NCBI RefSeq assembly: GCF_003415675.1
Contig: NZ_QFZK01000003.1
Coordinates: forward strand, 339,912-403,911
Reading direction: 5' to 3'
From: Rhodoferax lacus
GTDB lineage: Bacteria > Pseudomonadota > Gammaproteobacteria > Burkholderiales > Burkholderiaceae_C
Length of the DNA stretch: 64,000 nt
Shown here: positions 9,630-18,295 of the stretch, in pieces
Numbering within the stretch: position 1 is the stretch's first letter
How the letters are laid out: every line of letters begins with the position of its first letter
Position numbers and translations under genes: made by a program
Notes under the pieces: generated by a model
Told to the model about the DNA's origin: nothing
Databases searched by the model: none
What the model saw: only the letters and a program-made list of their open reading frames with translations

Positions 9630-11429
9630 CTAAAAGGTTTCCCACTCGTCGTCGTTGGCCTTGCTGGCGGCCGGGGCGGGGGCCGGGGCCCGGCTGGGCG
9701 CTGCGGCGGGCTTGGGCAGGGCTTTGGCTGCAGCGGGCAAAGCCCTGGGCGCGGCGGCTGCCACTGCCCGGGGCTTGGCGCGCGGAGGCGCTATTTGGTG
9801 CGCCCGCGCAGGCTGGGAGAGTCGGGCAGTGGGTGGCGTGTGGGCCACTGCGTGCGGCGCAGTTCTGTACTGCTGCTGCTGCGTGGCATCGAGCTTGAAG
9901 ACCGATACGGTGTTGACCAGCTCGCCCGCCTGGGACTTGAGGCTGCTGGCCGCTGCGGCAATCTGTTCCACCAGCGCGGCGTTCTGCTGCGTGGCCTGGT
10001 CCATGTGCGTAATGGCCTCGCCGATCTGGGCCACGCCCAGGGCCTGCTCGTTGCTGGCGGAGCTGATATCGCCCATCATGTCCGTCACATGGCGGATGGA
10101 GCCCACCACTTCGGTCATGGTGGAGCCGGCCTCGTCCACCAAAGCCGTGCCTTGCTCCACGCGCTCCACACTGGCATTGATCAGCTGCTTGATCTCCTTG
10201 GCCGCTTCGGCGCTGCGTCCGGCCAGTGAGCGCACCTCGGAGGCCACCACCGCAAAGCCCCGCCCCTGTTCACCGGCACGGGCGGCTTCCACCGCCGCGT
10301 TGAGCGCCAGGATGTTGGTCTGAAAGGCAATGCCGTCGATCACGGAAATGATGTCCGAAATCTTGCGGGAAGACGTGTTGATCTCCTTCATGGTGTCCAC
10401 CACCCGGCCCACCACATCACCACCCCGTGCGGCCACGGTGGAGGCGTTGGCCGCCAACTGGTTGGCTTCGCGTGCGCTGTCGGCGTTGTGCTTGACCTGG
10501 GCGCTGAGCTCTTCCATGCTGGCCGCCGTCTGCTCCAGCGCGCTGGCCTGTTGCTCGGTGCGTGCGCTCAGGTCGTGGTTGCCCTGGGCAATTTCGGCGC
10601 TGGCCACTTCCACGCCCTCCGAGCCCAGGCGCACCTGGGTCACCACCCGGGACAGGTTTTGGCGCATGGCTTCCAGGGATTGCAGCAGCTCGGCCACCTC
10701 ATCGGTTCCATTGGCATGCAGCGGGTGCGTCATGTCGCCATTGGAGATTTCCTTGGCCGCACGCACGGCATCGTTAATGGGTTTGGTGATCGCGCGTGAA
10801 ATCAGCACGGCCAGCGCCGCGCCAATGGCCAGGGCAGCAAGCAGTGCTGCAATCACGGTGATCTTGCCGGTGGCCACCACTTTTTGGGTTTCAGCCCACA
10901 CGCGATCGGCTTCGCTGGAGTTGAAGTCACGTATGGTTTCCATGTCGGCCATAGCGGCCTCAAAGGGCTTGCCCACCTGGTCCTTGAACATGTCTTCGGC
11001 CATGCTGGCGTTGTTCACGCGGGACAGCTCCATCATTTTCTCGCCGGCGGCAAACATGGCGTCGCGGTTCTTTTTGGAACTGGCAAAGGCGTTCTTTTCA
11101 ACATCCGCATTGAAGACGGCCCCCGCCTTGGCATCCAGCACATCCATCTGCTTGCGCATGCCGGCAATCTGGGTTTCCTGAAGCTTCTTGACTTCCGGGT
11201 CGGAGGCCAACAGGTGCAAGGCCTCGGCGCGCCGTATGCCATTGAGCAGTCCACTCAAGGCCGCGGTGTACTGCACGCTGGGCAGGTTGTTGGTGGCGAT
11301 CTGTTCGGTCTTGACGGACAGGTTGGACAGCTGGGTGAGTGCAAGGCCTCCCAGCAGCAGGGTCAGGGCCAGCACACTGGCAAACCCGAGGGCGAGTTTG
11401 GAGCTGATTTTGAGATGGGAGAGATTCAC
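9630..11429 (-). CDS. Methyl-accepting chemotaxis protein with C-terminal EWETF tail
   Basis: 599 aa from a GTG at 11429, with AGGAAGG about 10 nt upstream; an in-frame TTG at 11471 is less likely. Layout: N-terminal transmembrane helix (about 10-30), periplasmic four-helix-bundle sensor, second helix (about 185-210), HAMP, then the signalling domain with the hairpin core [20 protein letters not shown]. The C-terminus is a long Ala/Pro-rich linker ending DDEWETF. WETF closely matches the NWETF pentapeptide that tethers CheR/CheB in enteric receptors. No che genes are in the window. Ligand unknown. Confidence 0.92.
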   Translation of the reverse strand: MNLSHLKISSKLALGFASVLALTLLLGGLALTQLSNLSVKTEQIATNNLPSVQYTAALSGLLNGIRRAEALHLLASDPEVKKLQETQIAGMRKQMDVLDAKAGAVFNADVEKNAFASSKKNRDAMFAAGEKMMELSRVNNASMAEDMFKDQVGKPFEAAMADMETIRDFNSSEADRVWAETQKVVATGKITVIAALLAALAIGAALAVLISRAITKPINDAVRAAKEISNGDMTHPLHANGTDEVAELLQSLEAMRQNLSRVVTQVRLGSEGVEVASAEIAQGNHDLSARTEQQASALEQTAASMEELSAQVKHNADSAREANQLAANASTVAARGGDVVGRVVDTMKEINTSSRKISDIISVIDGIAFQTNILALNAAVEAARAGEQGRGFAVVASEVRSLAGRSAEAAKEIKQLINASVERVEQGTALVDEAGSTMTEVVGSIRHVTDMMGDISSASNEQALGVAQIGEAITHMDQATQQNAALVEQIAAAASSLKSQAGELVNTVSVFKLDATQQQQYRTAPHAVAHTPPTARLSQPARAHQIAPPRAKPRAVAAAAPRALPAAAKALPKPAAAPSRAPAPAPAASKANDDEWETF

Positions 11430-11591
11430 GGAGGGACTGCCTTCCTGTATTTTTGGAAATAGTTGCAACAACGAACTAATGCTATGTGTTTATGCCGATG
11501 GACCAGCAAGGGTTATCCCTGCACAGCACCGCTATGCATGGGATACTGACATGCAAAGCCCTGCATTTTTCACACCCATCCACACATTCCC

Positions 11592-12659
11592 ATGAATCTT
11601 GTTCCCCTTGGCCAAAGCGACCTGTTGGTCACCCCCATTTGTCTGGGCACCATGACCTTTGGTGAGCAGGTCAACGAAGCCGACAGCCATGCCATCTTGA
11701 GCCGCTCGCTGGAGCGCGGTGTGAACTTCATCGACACGGCCGAGATGTATGCCGTGCCTCCGAAGGCCGAGACCTTTCAGGCCACCGAAAAAATCGTCGG
11801 CAGCTGGCTGGCCAACAACCCCGGTGCGCGTGACAAGTTGGTGCTTGCCACCAAGGTGGCGGGCCCCTCGCGCGGCATGCCCTGGATTCGCGGTGGAAGC
11901 CCCGACCTGACGGCCGCTGACATCATTGCCGCCTGCGAGGGCAGCTTGAAGCGCCTCAAGACCGATGTGATCGACCTCTACCAGATTCATTGGCCCACCC
12001 GCAACGTGCCCATGTTTGGCGGCCTGTACTACGACCCGTCCAAGGACCATGCGGGGCTCACCTCCATGCATGCGCAGCTGGAAGCCCTGCAGACCCTGGT
12101 GCAGGCCGGCAAGGTACGCGCCATTGGCGTGTCCAACGAAACCCCCTATGGCGTGCACGAGTTTGTGCGCCTGGCCGAGCAGCACGGCCTGCCGCGCATT
12201 GCCACGGTGCAGAACGTGTACTGCCTGATCAGCCGCGCACTGGAAAACGCGCTGGACGAAACCCTGCACCATCTGGACGTGTCGCTGCTGGCCTATTCGC
12301 CCCTGGGCTTTGGCCTGCTGACCGGCAAATACGATGTGTCGGGCACCAGTGGTCCGGATGCGCCGGCCCAGGGCCGCATTGCCAAATACGAATCTGTGCG
12401 CAAGCAGCGTTGGGGCCGCGCCGAGTCGCTGGAGGCAGCGCGCCGCTACAACGCCCTGGCCCGTGCCTACGGCCTCACACCCACGCAGATGGCGCTGGCC
12501 TTTTGCTATACCAAGTGGCAGGTGCGCAGCACCATCATCGGCGTGACCTCACTGGCGCAACTCGATGAGGATCTGGACGCCTGGGGCACCACGCTGCCCG
12601 AAGAACTGCTGCAAAAGATTGACGCAGTGCGCTGGGACATTCGCGACCCGGCGGCCTGA
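11592..12659 (+). CDS. Aldo/keto reductase (Tas-like)
   Basis: 355-aa NADP-dependent oxidoreductase with the AKR catalytic tetrad visible: D48 and Y53 (FIDTAEMY), K88 (VLATKVAG) and H133 (DLYQIHWP). The C-terminal cofactor-binding region contains IIGVTSLAQLDEDL. Length and motifs agree with the Tas subgroup of AKR proteins; physiological substrate unknown. It precedes ybaK on the same strand by 40 bp. The 120 bp upstream separates it from the divergent MCP gene and holds the promoters for both. Confidence 0.92.
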   Translation: MNLVPLGQSDLLVTPICLGTMTFGEQVNEADSHAILSRSLERGVNFIDTAEMYAVPPKAETFQATEKIVGSWLANNPGARDKLVLATKVAGPSRGMPWIRGGSPDLTAADIIAACEGSLKRLKTDVIDLYQIHWPTRNVPMFGGLYYDPSKDHAGLTSMHAQLEALQTLVQAGKVRAIGVSNETPYGVHEFVRLAEQHGLPRIATVQNVYCLISRALENALDETLHHLDVSLLAYSPLGFGLLTGKYDVSGTSGPDAPAQGRIAKYESVRKQRWGRAESLEAARRYNALARAYGLTPTQMALAFCYTKWQVRSTIIGVTSLAQLDEDLDAWGTTLPEELLQKIDAVRWDIRDPAA

Positions 12660-12699
12660 AGGCGCCTTGCCGGGCGGCCATTGGCCGCAAAATAGGGGC

Positions 12700-13185
12700 A
12701 TGGCAAAACACGTCTCTGAAACCCCGGCCACCCAGCTTCTCAAGGCCAATAAAGTGGTGTTCACCGAGCACCCCTATGAGTACCTGGAGCATGGCGGCGC
12801 CCAGCACAGTGCCGAGGTGTTGGGCATGGACCCCTTCATGGTGGTCAAGACCCTCATCATGCAGGACCAGGACGCCAAGCCCCTGGTGGTGCTGATGCAC
12901 GGCAACCGCAAGGTGTCCACCAAGAATCTGGCGCGCCAGATCGGTGCCAAGTCGGTGGAGCCGTGTGCGCCCGAGGTGGCCAATCGCCACAGTGGTTATC
13001 TGGTGGGCGGCACCTCGCCCTTTGGCACGCGCAAGTCCATGCCGGTGTTCATTGAGGAAAGCATCCTGGAGCTGCCGCGCATCCTCATCAACGGCGGGCG
13101 GCGCGGCTATCTGGTCGGGCTCGACCCGCAGGTCTGCCTGGAACTGCTCGCAGCAAAAAAGGTACAGTGCGCGCTGGCCGACTAG
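12700..13185 (+). CDS. ybaK: Cys-tRNA(Pro)/Cys-tRNA(Cys) deacylase
   Basis: 161-aa YbaK/EbsC-family trans-editing enzyme that hydrolyses Cys mischarged on tRNA(Pro). Conserved features include [11 protein letters not shown] near the N-terminus, the lysine in [10 protein letters not shown] (the catalytic-site lysine region of the family), and the glycine-rich [14 protein letters not shown] and [13 protein letters not shown] blocks. An in-frame extension to 12565 overlaps the aldo/keto reductase gene and lacks similarity, so the ATG at 12700 is chosen. plsY follows 35 bp downstream. Confidence 0.95.
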   Translation: MAKHVSETPATQLLKANKVVFTEHPYEYLEHGGAQHSAEVLGMDPFMVVKTLIMQDQDAKPLVVLMHGNRKVSTKNLARQIGAKSVEPCAPEVANRHSGYLVGGTSPFGTRKSMPVFIEESILELPRILINGGRRGYLVGLDPQVCLELLAAKKVQCALAD

Positions 13186-13220
13186 CGGCGGCACTTCACT
13201 GGCTTACAGGAGAACCTGGT

Positions 13221-13865
13221 TTGGAATCGATTGCATTTGTGTACCCCCTCTTGGCAACCCTGGCGGCCTACGCCCTGGGTTCGCTCTCATTCGCCGTGAT
13301 TGTCAGCCGCGCCATGGGCCTGAATGACCCGCGCACCTTTGGCAGCAAGAATCCCGGTGCAACCAACGTGTTGCGCTCGGGCAGCAAGGCTGCGGCCATC
13401 ATCACGCTCCTGCTCGACGCCCTGAAGGGCTGGCTGCCGGTGGTGCTGGTGAAGTGGGTTGGCGCGCCCTACGGCCTGCAGGAGGGCACGCTGGCACTGG
13501 TGGGGCTGGCGGCGTTTCTGGGCCATCTGTACCCGGTGTTCTTCCGCTTCATTGGTGGCAAGGGCGTGGCCACGGCGCTGGGCGTGATTGTGGGCATCAA
13601 CCCCTGGCTGGGCCTGGCGGTGGGCGCCACCTGGCTGATCGTGGCCTTCTTCTTCCGCTACTCGTCGCTTGCCTCATTGGTGGCGGCGGTGTTTGCACCG
13701 GTGTACTACGTGTTTGGCGATGGCGTGGCCTGGTATGCAGACAACCGCGTGGTGCTGTCCATGGCACTCATGTCGGGCCTGTTGGTGTGGCGCCATGCAG
13801 AGAACATCAGCCGTTTGTTCAAGGGCACCGAGTCCCGCCTGGGCCAGAAGAAGAAGGGCGCCTGA
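13221..13865 (+). CDS. plsY: Acyl-phosphate:glycerol-3-phosphate acyltransferase
   Basis: 214 aa from a TTG at 13221 preceded by AGGAGA with 7-nt spacing; the reading frame extends upstream only through ybaK. Inner-membrane enzyme that transfers acyl groups from acyl phosphate to glycerol-3-phosphate, the first step of phospholipid synthesis. The PlsY motifs are present: [21 protein letters not shown], and [17 protein letters not shown]. About five hydrophobic helices. A nested inverted repeat overlaps its stop codon. Confidence 0.95.
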   Translation: MESIAFVYPLLATLAAYALGSLSFAVIVSRAMGLNDPRTFGSKNPGATNVLRSGSKAAAIITLLLDALKGWLPVVLVKWVGAPYGLQEGTLALVGLAAFLGHLYPVFFRFIGGKGVATALGVIVGINPWLGLAVGATWLIVAFFFRYSSLASLVAAVFAPVYYVFGDGVAWYADNRVVLSMALMSGLLVWRHAENISRLFKGTESRLGQKKKGA

Positions 13866-13903
13866 GAGCACCTGCGTGCGGCGCGCAAGCCGCACTTCTC
13901 AGG
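13861..13903. terminator. Nested inverted repeat between convergent genes
   Basis: An outer pair CCTGAGA (13861-13867) / TCTCAGG (13897-13903) encloses an inner perfect 7-bp stem GTGCGGC (13876-13882) / GCCGCAC (13889-13895). It sits exactly between plsY (ending 13865) and the convergent HD-domain gene (ending 13907). There is no T-run on either strand, so it is either a factor-dependent or mRNA-end-stabilising hairpin for both genes rather than a classic intrinsic terminator. Confidence 0.5.
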
Positions 13904-13906
13904 TGT

Positions 13907-14875
13907 CTACAGGTTCGACGTCGCCTGGTGGCTCAGACCCAGAATCTGGTAGTGGTTGAGCTGGGCCCGCACGCCGGAGGCGGGCAATGCCGAGCGGATG
14001 CTGGGTGCGCCCTGGGCCGTGGCATGCAGGCGCGGCGTGGGCAGCAGGTGGCCGTCGGCCCCGCCCACAATGGCTACAAAGGGCATATTGGCCTTGGGGC
14101 TGCGGCGCAGTACCACGCCGAGTTCGTCACTGTCCATGCGCACAAAGGTGCCGGGTGGGCACAGGCCCACCACGCGCATCAGGGCGTGTCCGATTTCATC
14201 ACTCTTGGCCGATGTGTTGGCCATCACCGTGCGTGCCGATTCCGTGGCGCTGCGTCCGGCCCGTGACAGGCGCGGGCTGATCATGGCCGCGTAGCGGTCC
14301 ACCATCTTCAGAATGCGGGTCAGGCGCACGGCGGGTGCAACACTTCGGAAGTCCCCCGCATCCACCCGGTTGTCATGGTGGCCGCCCACGATCTCAAGCC
14401 AGTCCTCGTCGCGCACGCCCATGTTGCCCAGGAGCATGGCGCTCTTGACCGGGTGCACGCGGATCAGTTCCTGCTGCTGGCCGCTGGGCCGCTCGCTCTG
14501 GTTGGCCAGCAGGTCCTGCATGGCGGTCATGGACACGTTCATGGTCAGTGCCGCGTGCACCAGGCTTTCGCGTTCCTTGATGGGCAGGTTCAATTCCCGG
14601 GCCATCAAATGACACAGCACGGCGCACACCAGGGAGTGGGAGGCGCTGTAGCCCACCGGTGAATTGCTGGCCAGCTGGAACAGCAGGTACAGGCCGGCAT
14701 CCGGGTCGCGCTGCATGAGGGCCTGCATCCAGCGGTCGTATTGCAGCACGCGGTGCGCAAACTGCTGGGTGTTCTCGGGGCTGCCCAAAATAATGCCCAG
14801 GCCGGACTCCAGGTCGGACCAGGCGGCCAACAGGTCTTCGTATTCGTTTTCGTCCTTGACGGGCATGGCAGACAT
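13907..14875 (-). CDS. HD-GYP/HD-domain protein with degenerate catalytic motif
   Basis: 322-aa cytoplasmic protein. Residues about 75-210 follow the HD-GYP spacing (SASHSLVCAVL, then ELIRVHPVKSAMLLG, then IVGGHHDNR). However, the position of the metal-binding HD pair reads TMNV in HAALTMNVSM, and no GYP follows HHDN. It is therefore probably not an active cyclic-di-GMP phosphodiesterase and may be a scaffold. The 17-bp gap to the upstream retropepsin-like gene, and YajQ beyond it, suggest one transcription unit. Function unknown. Confidence 0.75.
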   Translation of the reverse strand: MSAMPVKDENEYEDLLAAWSDLESGLGIILGSPENTQQFAHRVLQYDRWMQALMQRDPDAGLYLLFQLASNSPVGYSASHSLVCAVLCHLMARELNLPIKERESLVHAALTMNVSMTAMQDLLANQSERPSGQQQELIRVHPVKSAMLLGNMGVRDEDWLEIVGGHHDNRVDAGDFRSVAPAVRLTRILKMVDRYAAMISPRLSRAGRSATESARTVMANTSAKSDEIGHALMRVVGLCPPGTFVRMDSDELGVVLRRSPKANMPFVAIVGGADGHLLPTPRLHATAQGAPSIRSALPASGVRAQLNHYQILGLSHQATSNL

Positions 14876-14892
14876 GGGAAATTCGGGATGGT

Positions 14893-15582
14893 TCAGTAGC
14901 GCTTTTCGAGCACCATCTGGTCATTGGTTCGGGTCATCTGGAAGTGCGCCAAAAAGCTGTTGCCCAGCAATACATAGGGCATGGAGCCGGAGGTCACCAC
15001 CGAGTCTACGTCGTACACCAGCACGTCACCCACACGCACCGAGCTCAGCTTGACACGCCACACAGGGATCACGCCATTGGCGGTGCTCACCTGTGCGGGT
15101 GTGCCAGCCTTGTAGTCAATGCCCAGGCGCTGGGCTTCCTGCACGCTCAGCGACACCAGCGAGGCCCCGGTGTCCACCATCATGGGCACGGCCTTGCCGT
15201 TGATCTGGCCCTGGGCCAGGAAGTGCCCGCCGCTGCTGGCCGTCAGCACCGCCTTGGTGCCGGCGGCCGGGTCGGTGCTGGGGCCCACGCTGGCCGGGGC
15301 GTCACCGACCTGCAGGCTGCGGCGCTTGCCGGCAATTTCCAGTACGGCCCCATCGCCGTCGGTGGATATGACCTTGACACCCTTGTACACACCACCTGTG
15401 GCCACGGACTTCGGCGGCGCGCCATCCACAATCAGCAGGGCGCGGCCACCGAGCATGCCGACCAGGCTCACGGTGGTCTGCGTCGGTACCTGCACCACAG
15501 CCTGCACAGGTGCCTGCGCCTGCGCTTGCGCCCGGGCCTGCGGCATGAGCAGCATCAGGGCCAGCAGCGCAAGTGTTTTCAC
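14893..15582 (-). CDS. Retropepsin-like aspartic protease family protein (TIGR02281 type), exported
   Basis: 229 aa from a GTG at 15582 (AGGG 7 nt upstream; a TTG one codon earlier is possible). The N-terminus is a signal peptide (KTLALLALMLLMPQARAQAQ). The C-terminal half (about 115-229) is a clan AA aspartic protease-like domain with the catalytic motif MMVDTGASLVSL, a second block RVGDVLVYDVDSVV, and LLGNSFLAHFQ, characteristic of the TIGR02281 group. Probably periplasmic. Starts 9 bp after the yajQ stop. Substrate unknown. Confidence 0.85.
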   Translation of the reverse strand: MKTLALLALMLLMPQARAQAQAQAPVQAVVQVPTQTTVSLVGMLGGRALLIVDGAPPKSVATGGVYKGVKVISTDGDGAVLEIAGKRRSLQVGDAPASVGPSTDPAAGTKAVLTASSGGHFLAQGQINGKAVPMMVDTGASLVSLSVQEAQRLGIDYKAGTPAQVSTANGVIPVWRVKLSSVRVGDVLVYDVDSVVTSGSMPYVLLGNSFLAHFQMTRTNDQMVLEKRY

Positions 15583-15591
15583 CAAGGTGCC

Positions 15592-16077
15592 CTAGTCGCG
15601 GAAGTTGTTGAAGCTCAGCGGCACATCGGCCACATCTTTTTTGATCAGCGCCATGGCGGCCTGCAGGTCGTCGCGCTTGGCGCCGGTGACGCGCACCGCA
15701 TCGCCCTGGATGGCGGCCTGCACCTTGATCTTGCTGTCCTTGAGCAGGCGCTGGATTTTTTTGGAGATCTCGGTCTCGATGCCGTTGCGGATCTTGATGA
15801 CCTGCTTGACCTTGTCGCCACCGATTTTTTGCACATCGCCCTTGTCCAGGTAGCGCACATCGACATTGCGTTTGGTCAGCTTGTTGTGCAGCACTTCCAG
15901 GATTTGCTGCAGCTGGAAGTCGGCATCGCCAATCAAGGTGATTTCCTTGTCCTTGAGCTCGATGCTGGCGGAGGTGCCTTTGAAGTCAAAACGGGTGCCA
16001 ATTTCCTTGGTCGTGTTGTCTACGCCGTTTTTTACTTCGGTCAAATCGGGTTCGCAGACGGTGTCAAAAGAGGGCAT
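15592..16077 (-). CDS. yajQ: YajQ-family nucleotide-binding protein
   Basis: 161 aa from the ATG at 16077, giving the family's usual [12 protein letters not shown] start. Conserved segments: [47 protein letters not shown] and the LSFNNFRD terminus. YajQ proteins bind nucleotides, and a Xanthomonas member has been reported to bind cyclic-di-GMP. Divergent from murB with only 36 bp between starts, so both promoters are packed there. Leads a three-gene minus-strand cluster. Confidence 0.95.
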   Translation of the reverse strand: MPSFDTVCEPDLTEVKNGVDNTTKEIGTRFDFKGTSASIELKDKEITLIGDADFQLQQILEVLHNKLTKRNVDVRYLDKGDVQKIGGDKVKQVIKIRNGIETEISKKIQRLLKDSKIKVQAAIQGDAVRVTGAKRDDLQAAMALIKKDVADVPLSFNNFRD

Positions 16078-16113
16078 GGGGGTACTCAAAAAATGCGGTG
16101 AGACAATCCTGCC

Positions 16114-17187
16114 ATGTTAGTCGAGAAAAACGTCCCACTCCAGCCGCTCAATACCTTCCACATCGTCGCCAAGGCCCACAGCCTGGTGCGCATTCGCGAG
16201 GAGTCGGACCTGCTGGCGCTGCTGGCCGACCCCGAATGGGCGGCACAACCCAAGTTTGTACTGGGCGGCGGCAGCAACATCGTGCTTACCGGTGATGTCA
16301 AACCGCTGGTGCTGAAGGTGGAAATTCCTGGCCGGCGCCTGCTGCAGGAGACCGCCCGACACTTCATCCTGGAGGCCGGTGCGGGCGAGAACTGGCACGA
16401 CTTCGTGGCCTGGACGCTTCAGCAGGGTTACCCCGGGCTGGAGAACATGGCCATGATTCCGGGCACCGTGGGCGCCTCGCCTGTGCAAAACGTGGGTGCC
16501 TATGGTGTGGAACTGCAGGACCGCTTTGAATCCCTGGACGCGATGGACCTGGAAACCGGCCAGGTGTTCACGCTCAATGCGGCCCAGTGCGCCTTTGGCT
16601 ACCGTGACTCGGTGTTCAAGCACGCCAGCAGCGTTGCCAGTGACGCCCCGCACCAGGCGCTGGGCCTGAAGGGCCGGGCCCTGATTTTGCGGGTGCGTTT
16701 TGCCCTGCCCAAAGTCTGGAAGCCGGTGCTGGGCTATGCCGATCTGGAAAAGAAAATGGCCGAGCAGCAGTGCCCCAACCCCACGGCGCAGCAGATTTTT
16801 GACTGGGTCTGTGCCATACGGCGCGCCAAGCTGCCGGACCCGGCAGTGATTGGCAATGCTGGCAGCTTCTTCAAAAACCCCACCGTCAGCCCCGAGCAGT
16901 GCGCCGACATCATTGCGCGCGATCCCAAGGTGGTGCATTACCTGCTGGCCGATGGTGCCGTCAAACTGGCCGCGGGCTGGTTGATTGATTCCTGCGGCTG
17001 GCGCGGCAAGTCGGTAGGGCAGGCCGGGGTGTATGAAAAGCAGGCCCTGGTGCTGGTCAACCGCGGTGCGGGCAGCAATGGCCTGGGCGCCACGGGCGGT
17101 GAAGTGATGACACTCGCCAAGGCAATTCAGACCAGCGTCTACGAGCGTTTCGGGATATTGCTGGAACCCGAGCCAGTTGTGCTGTAA
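16114..17187 (+). CDS. murB: UDP-N-acetylenolpyruvoylglucosamine reductase
   Basis: 357-aa FAD enzyme that reduces enolpyruvyl-UDP-GlcNAc to UDP-MurNAc, the second committed step of peptidoglycan synthesis (cytoplasm). FAD-binding [13 protein letters not shown] near the N-terminus, the [18 protein letters not shown] block, the catalytic serine S251 in [10 protein letters not shown], and the C-terminal glutamates in LLEPEPV place it as a type I MurB similar to the E. coli enzyme. The NDUFA9-like gene follows 17 bp downstream. Confidence 0.97.
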   Translation: MLVEKNVPLQPLNTFHIVAKAHSLVRIREESDLLALLADPEWAAQPKFVLGGGSNIVLTGDVKPLVLKVEIPGRRLLQETARHFILEAGAGENWHDFVAWTLQQGYPGLENMAMIPGTVGASPVQNVGAYGVELQDRFESLDAMDLETGQVFTLNAAQCAFGYRDSVFKHASSVASDAPHQALGLKGRALILRVRFALPKVWKPVLGYADLEKKMAEQQCPNPTAQQIFDWVCAIRRAKLPDPAVIGNAGSFFKNPTVSPEQCADIIARDPKVVHYLLADGAVKLAAGWLIDSCGWRGKSVGQAGVYEKQALVLVNRGAGSNGLGATGGEVMTLAKAIQTSVYERFGILLEPEPVVL

Positions 17188-17204
17188 ACGACTACAGTGC
17201 GGCT

Positions 17205-18179
17205 ATGAAAAACGTTCTTGTTCTTGGCGGCACTGGTTTTGTTGGCTCCCACGTCTGTGAAAAGCTGATTCGCGCGGGCTGGACGGTGACGGTGGCCACG
17301 CGCCGCCGCAACAACGCGCGCAACCTGCTGCACCTTCCTTCCCTCACCGTGCGGGAACTCGATGTGCATGACTTCGCTGCACTTTCGCGGGTCATGGCGG
17401 GCCATGATGCGGTGGTCAATCTGGTGGCCATACTGCATGGCAACCAAGCGGCCTTCGACAAAGTGCATACCCAGTTGCCGCAAAAAATTGCCGATGCCTG
17501 TTTCAGCAACGGTGTGGGGCAACTGGTGCACCTCAGCGCACTGGGCGCCAACCCGCAGAAGCCGGGTGCCTTGCCCTCCATGTATTTGCGCAGCAAGAGC
17601 ATGGGTGAGGCCGTCCTCATGGCCACCTGCAGCAAGCTGGCCCTGACGATTCTGCGGCCCAGTGTGATCTTCGGCCAGGGGGACAAATTCCTCAATATGT
17701 TTGCCAGCCTGCAAAAGGTGTTCCCCTGCATGCCGCTGGCTGGAGCCGAGGCGCGCTTCCAGCCGGTGTGGGTGGAAGATGTGGCCAGTGCCGTGGTGAA
17801 AAGCCTGGAGCGCCAAGCTGCGGGCCTGCTCACCTTGGAGGCCTGTGGCCCTGACGTCTTTACCCTGAGGCAACTGGTGGAAACCGCAGCCAGGCTGGCT
17901 GGCGTGAACCACGGCCACGGACGCCCGGTGATTGGCCTGCCGCGTTGGGCCGGTGCCTTGCAGGCCCGCCTGATGGAGTTCAAACCCGGCGAGCCCCTGC
18001 TGAGCCGCGACAACCTGGCCTCCATGCAGTTGCCCAGCGTGGCCACACCCGGCATGCCCGGGTTGGAGTCCTTGGGCATCCAGGCTGCAGCCCTGGTGCC
18101 CATAGCCCGTGACTACCTGGCACAGGGCTCGCCCTGGCATGACCTGCTGGGTGTGCGCCTGCGCTCCCACTGGCGCTGA
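17205..18179 (+). CDS. NAD(P)-binding protein of the complex I NDUFA9-subunit family
   Basis: 324-aa extended short-chain dehydrogenase-like protein. Rossmann motif GGTGFVGSHV at residues 8-17, then LVHLSALGANPQKPGALPS with the S..Y/K-type region (SMYLRSKSMGEAV). This is the atypical SDR group annotated as NDUFA9-like; in many betaproteobacteria it is not part of complex I. It may act on quinone- or membrane-associated substrates (inference). Likely co-transcribed with murB. A terminator follows at 18217. Confidence 0.88.
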   Translation: MKNVLVLGGTGFVGSHVCEKLIRAGWTVTVATRRRNNARNLLHLPSLTVRELDVHDFAALSRVMAGHDAVVNLVAILHGNQAAFDKVHTQLPQKIADACFSNGVGQLVHLSALGANPQKPGALPSMYLRSKSMGEAVLMATCSKLALTILRPSVIFGQGDKFLNMFASLQKVFPCMPLAGAEARFQPVWVEDVASAVVKSLERQAAGLLTLEACGPDVFTLRQLVETAARLAGVNHGHGRPVIGLPRWAGALQARLMEFKPGEPLLSRDNLASMQLPSVATPGMPGLESLGIQAAALVPIARDYLAQGSPWHDLLGVRLRSHWR

Positions 18180-18187
18180 GGCAAAGC

Positions 18188-18214
18188 CGCTGAACCCGGG
18201 GCGCTGAACCCGGG
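18188..18214. repeat. 13-bp tandem duplication
   Basis: CGCTGAACCCGGG occurs at 18188-18200 and again at 18202-18214, one base apart, immediately after the NDUFA9-like stop and before its terminator. Probably a replication-slippage duplication in the 3' untranslated region. Confidence 0.8.
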
Positions 18215-18216
18215 CT

Positions 18217-18237
18217 GCCTGCCGCTTGCAGGCTTTT
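18217..18237 (+). terminator. Rho-independent terminator
   Basis: GCCTGC (18217-18222), a 5-nt loop, GCAGGC (18228-18233), then TTTT. It terminates the murB/NDUFA9-like unit. The T-run is also the first part of the -35 box of the next gene. Confidence 0.7.
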
Positions 18238-18265
18238 GACTTAAATGTGTGGGCGTGCCTAGAAT
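18236..18265 (+). promoter_or_regulatory. Sigma70-type promoter of the binding-protein gene
   Basis: TTGACT (18236-18241), an 18-bp spacer and TAGAAT (18260-18265), ending 30 bp before the ATG at 18296, which has a GAGG ribosome site. The -35 box overlaps the T-tract of the preceding terminator. Confidence 0.6.
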
Positions 18266-18295
18266 TGCACACTCAATAATACATAGAGGTCAGCC

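Noticed and set aside
17205..18179. Respiratory complex I subunit
   Set aside because: The NDUFA9-family name comes from homology only; no nuo genes are adjacent, so a complex I role is not claimed.
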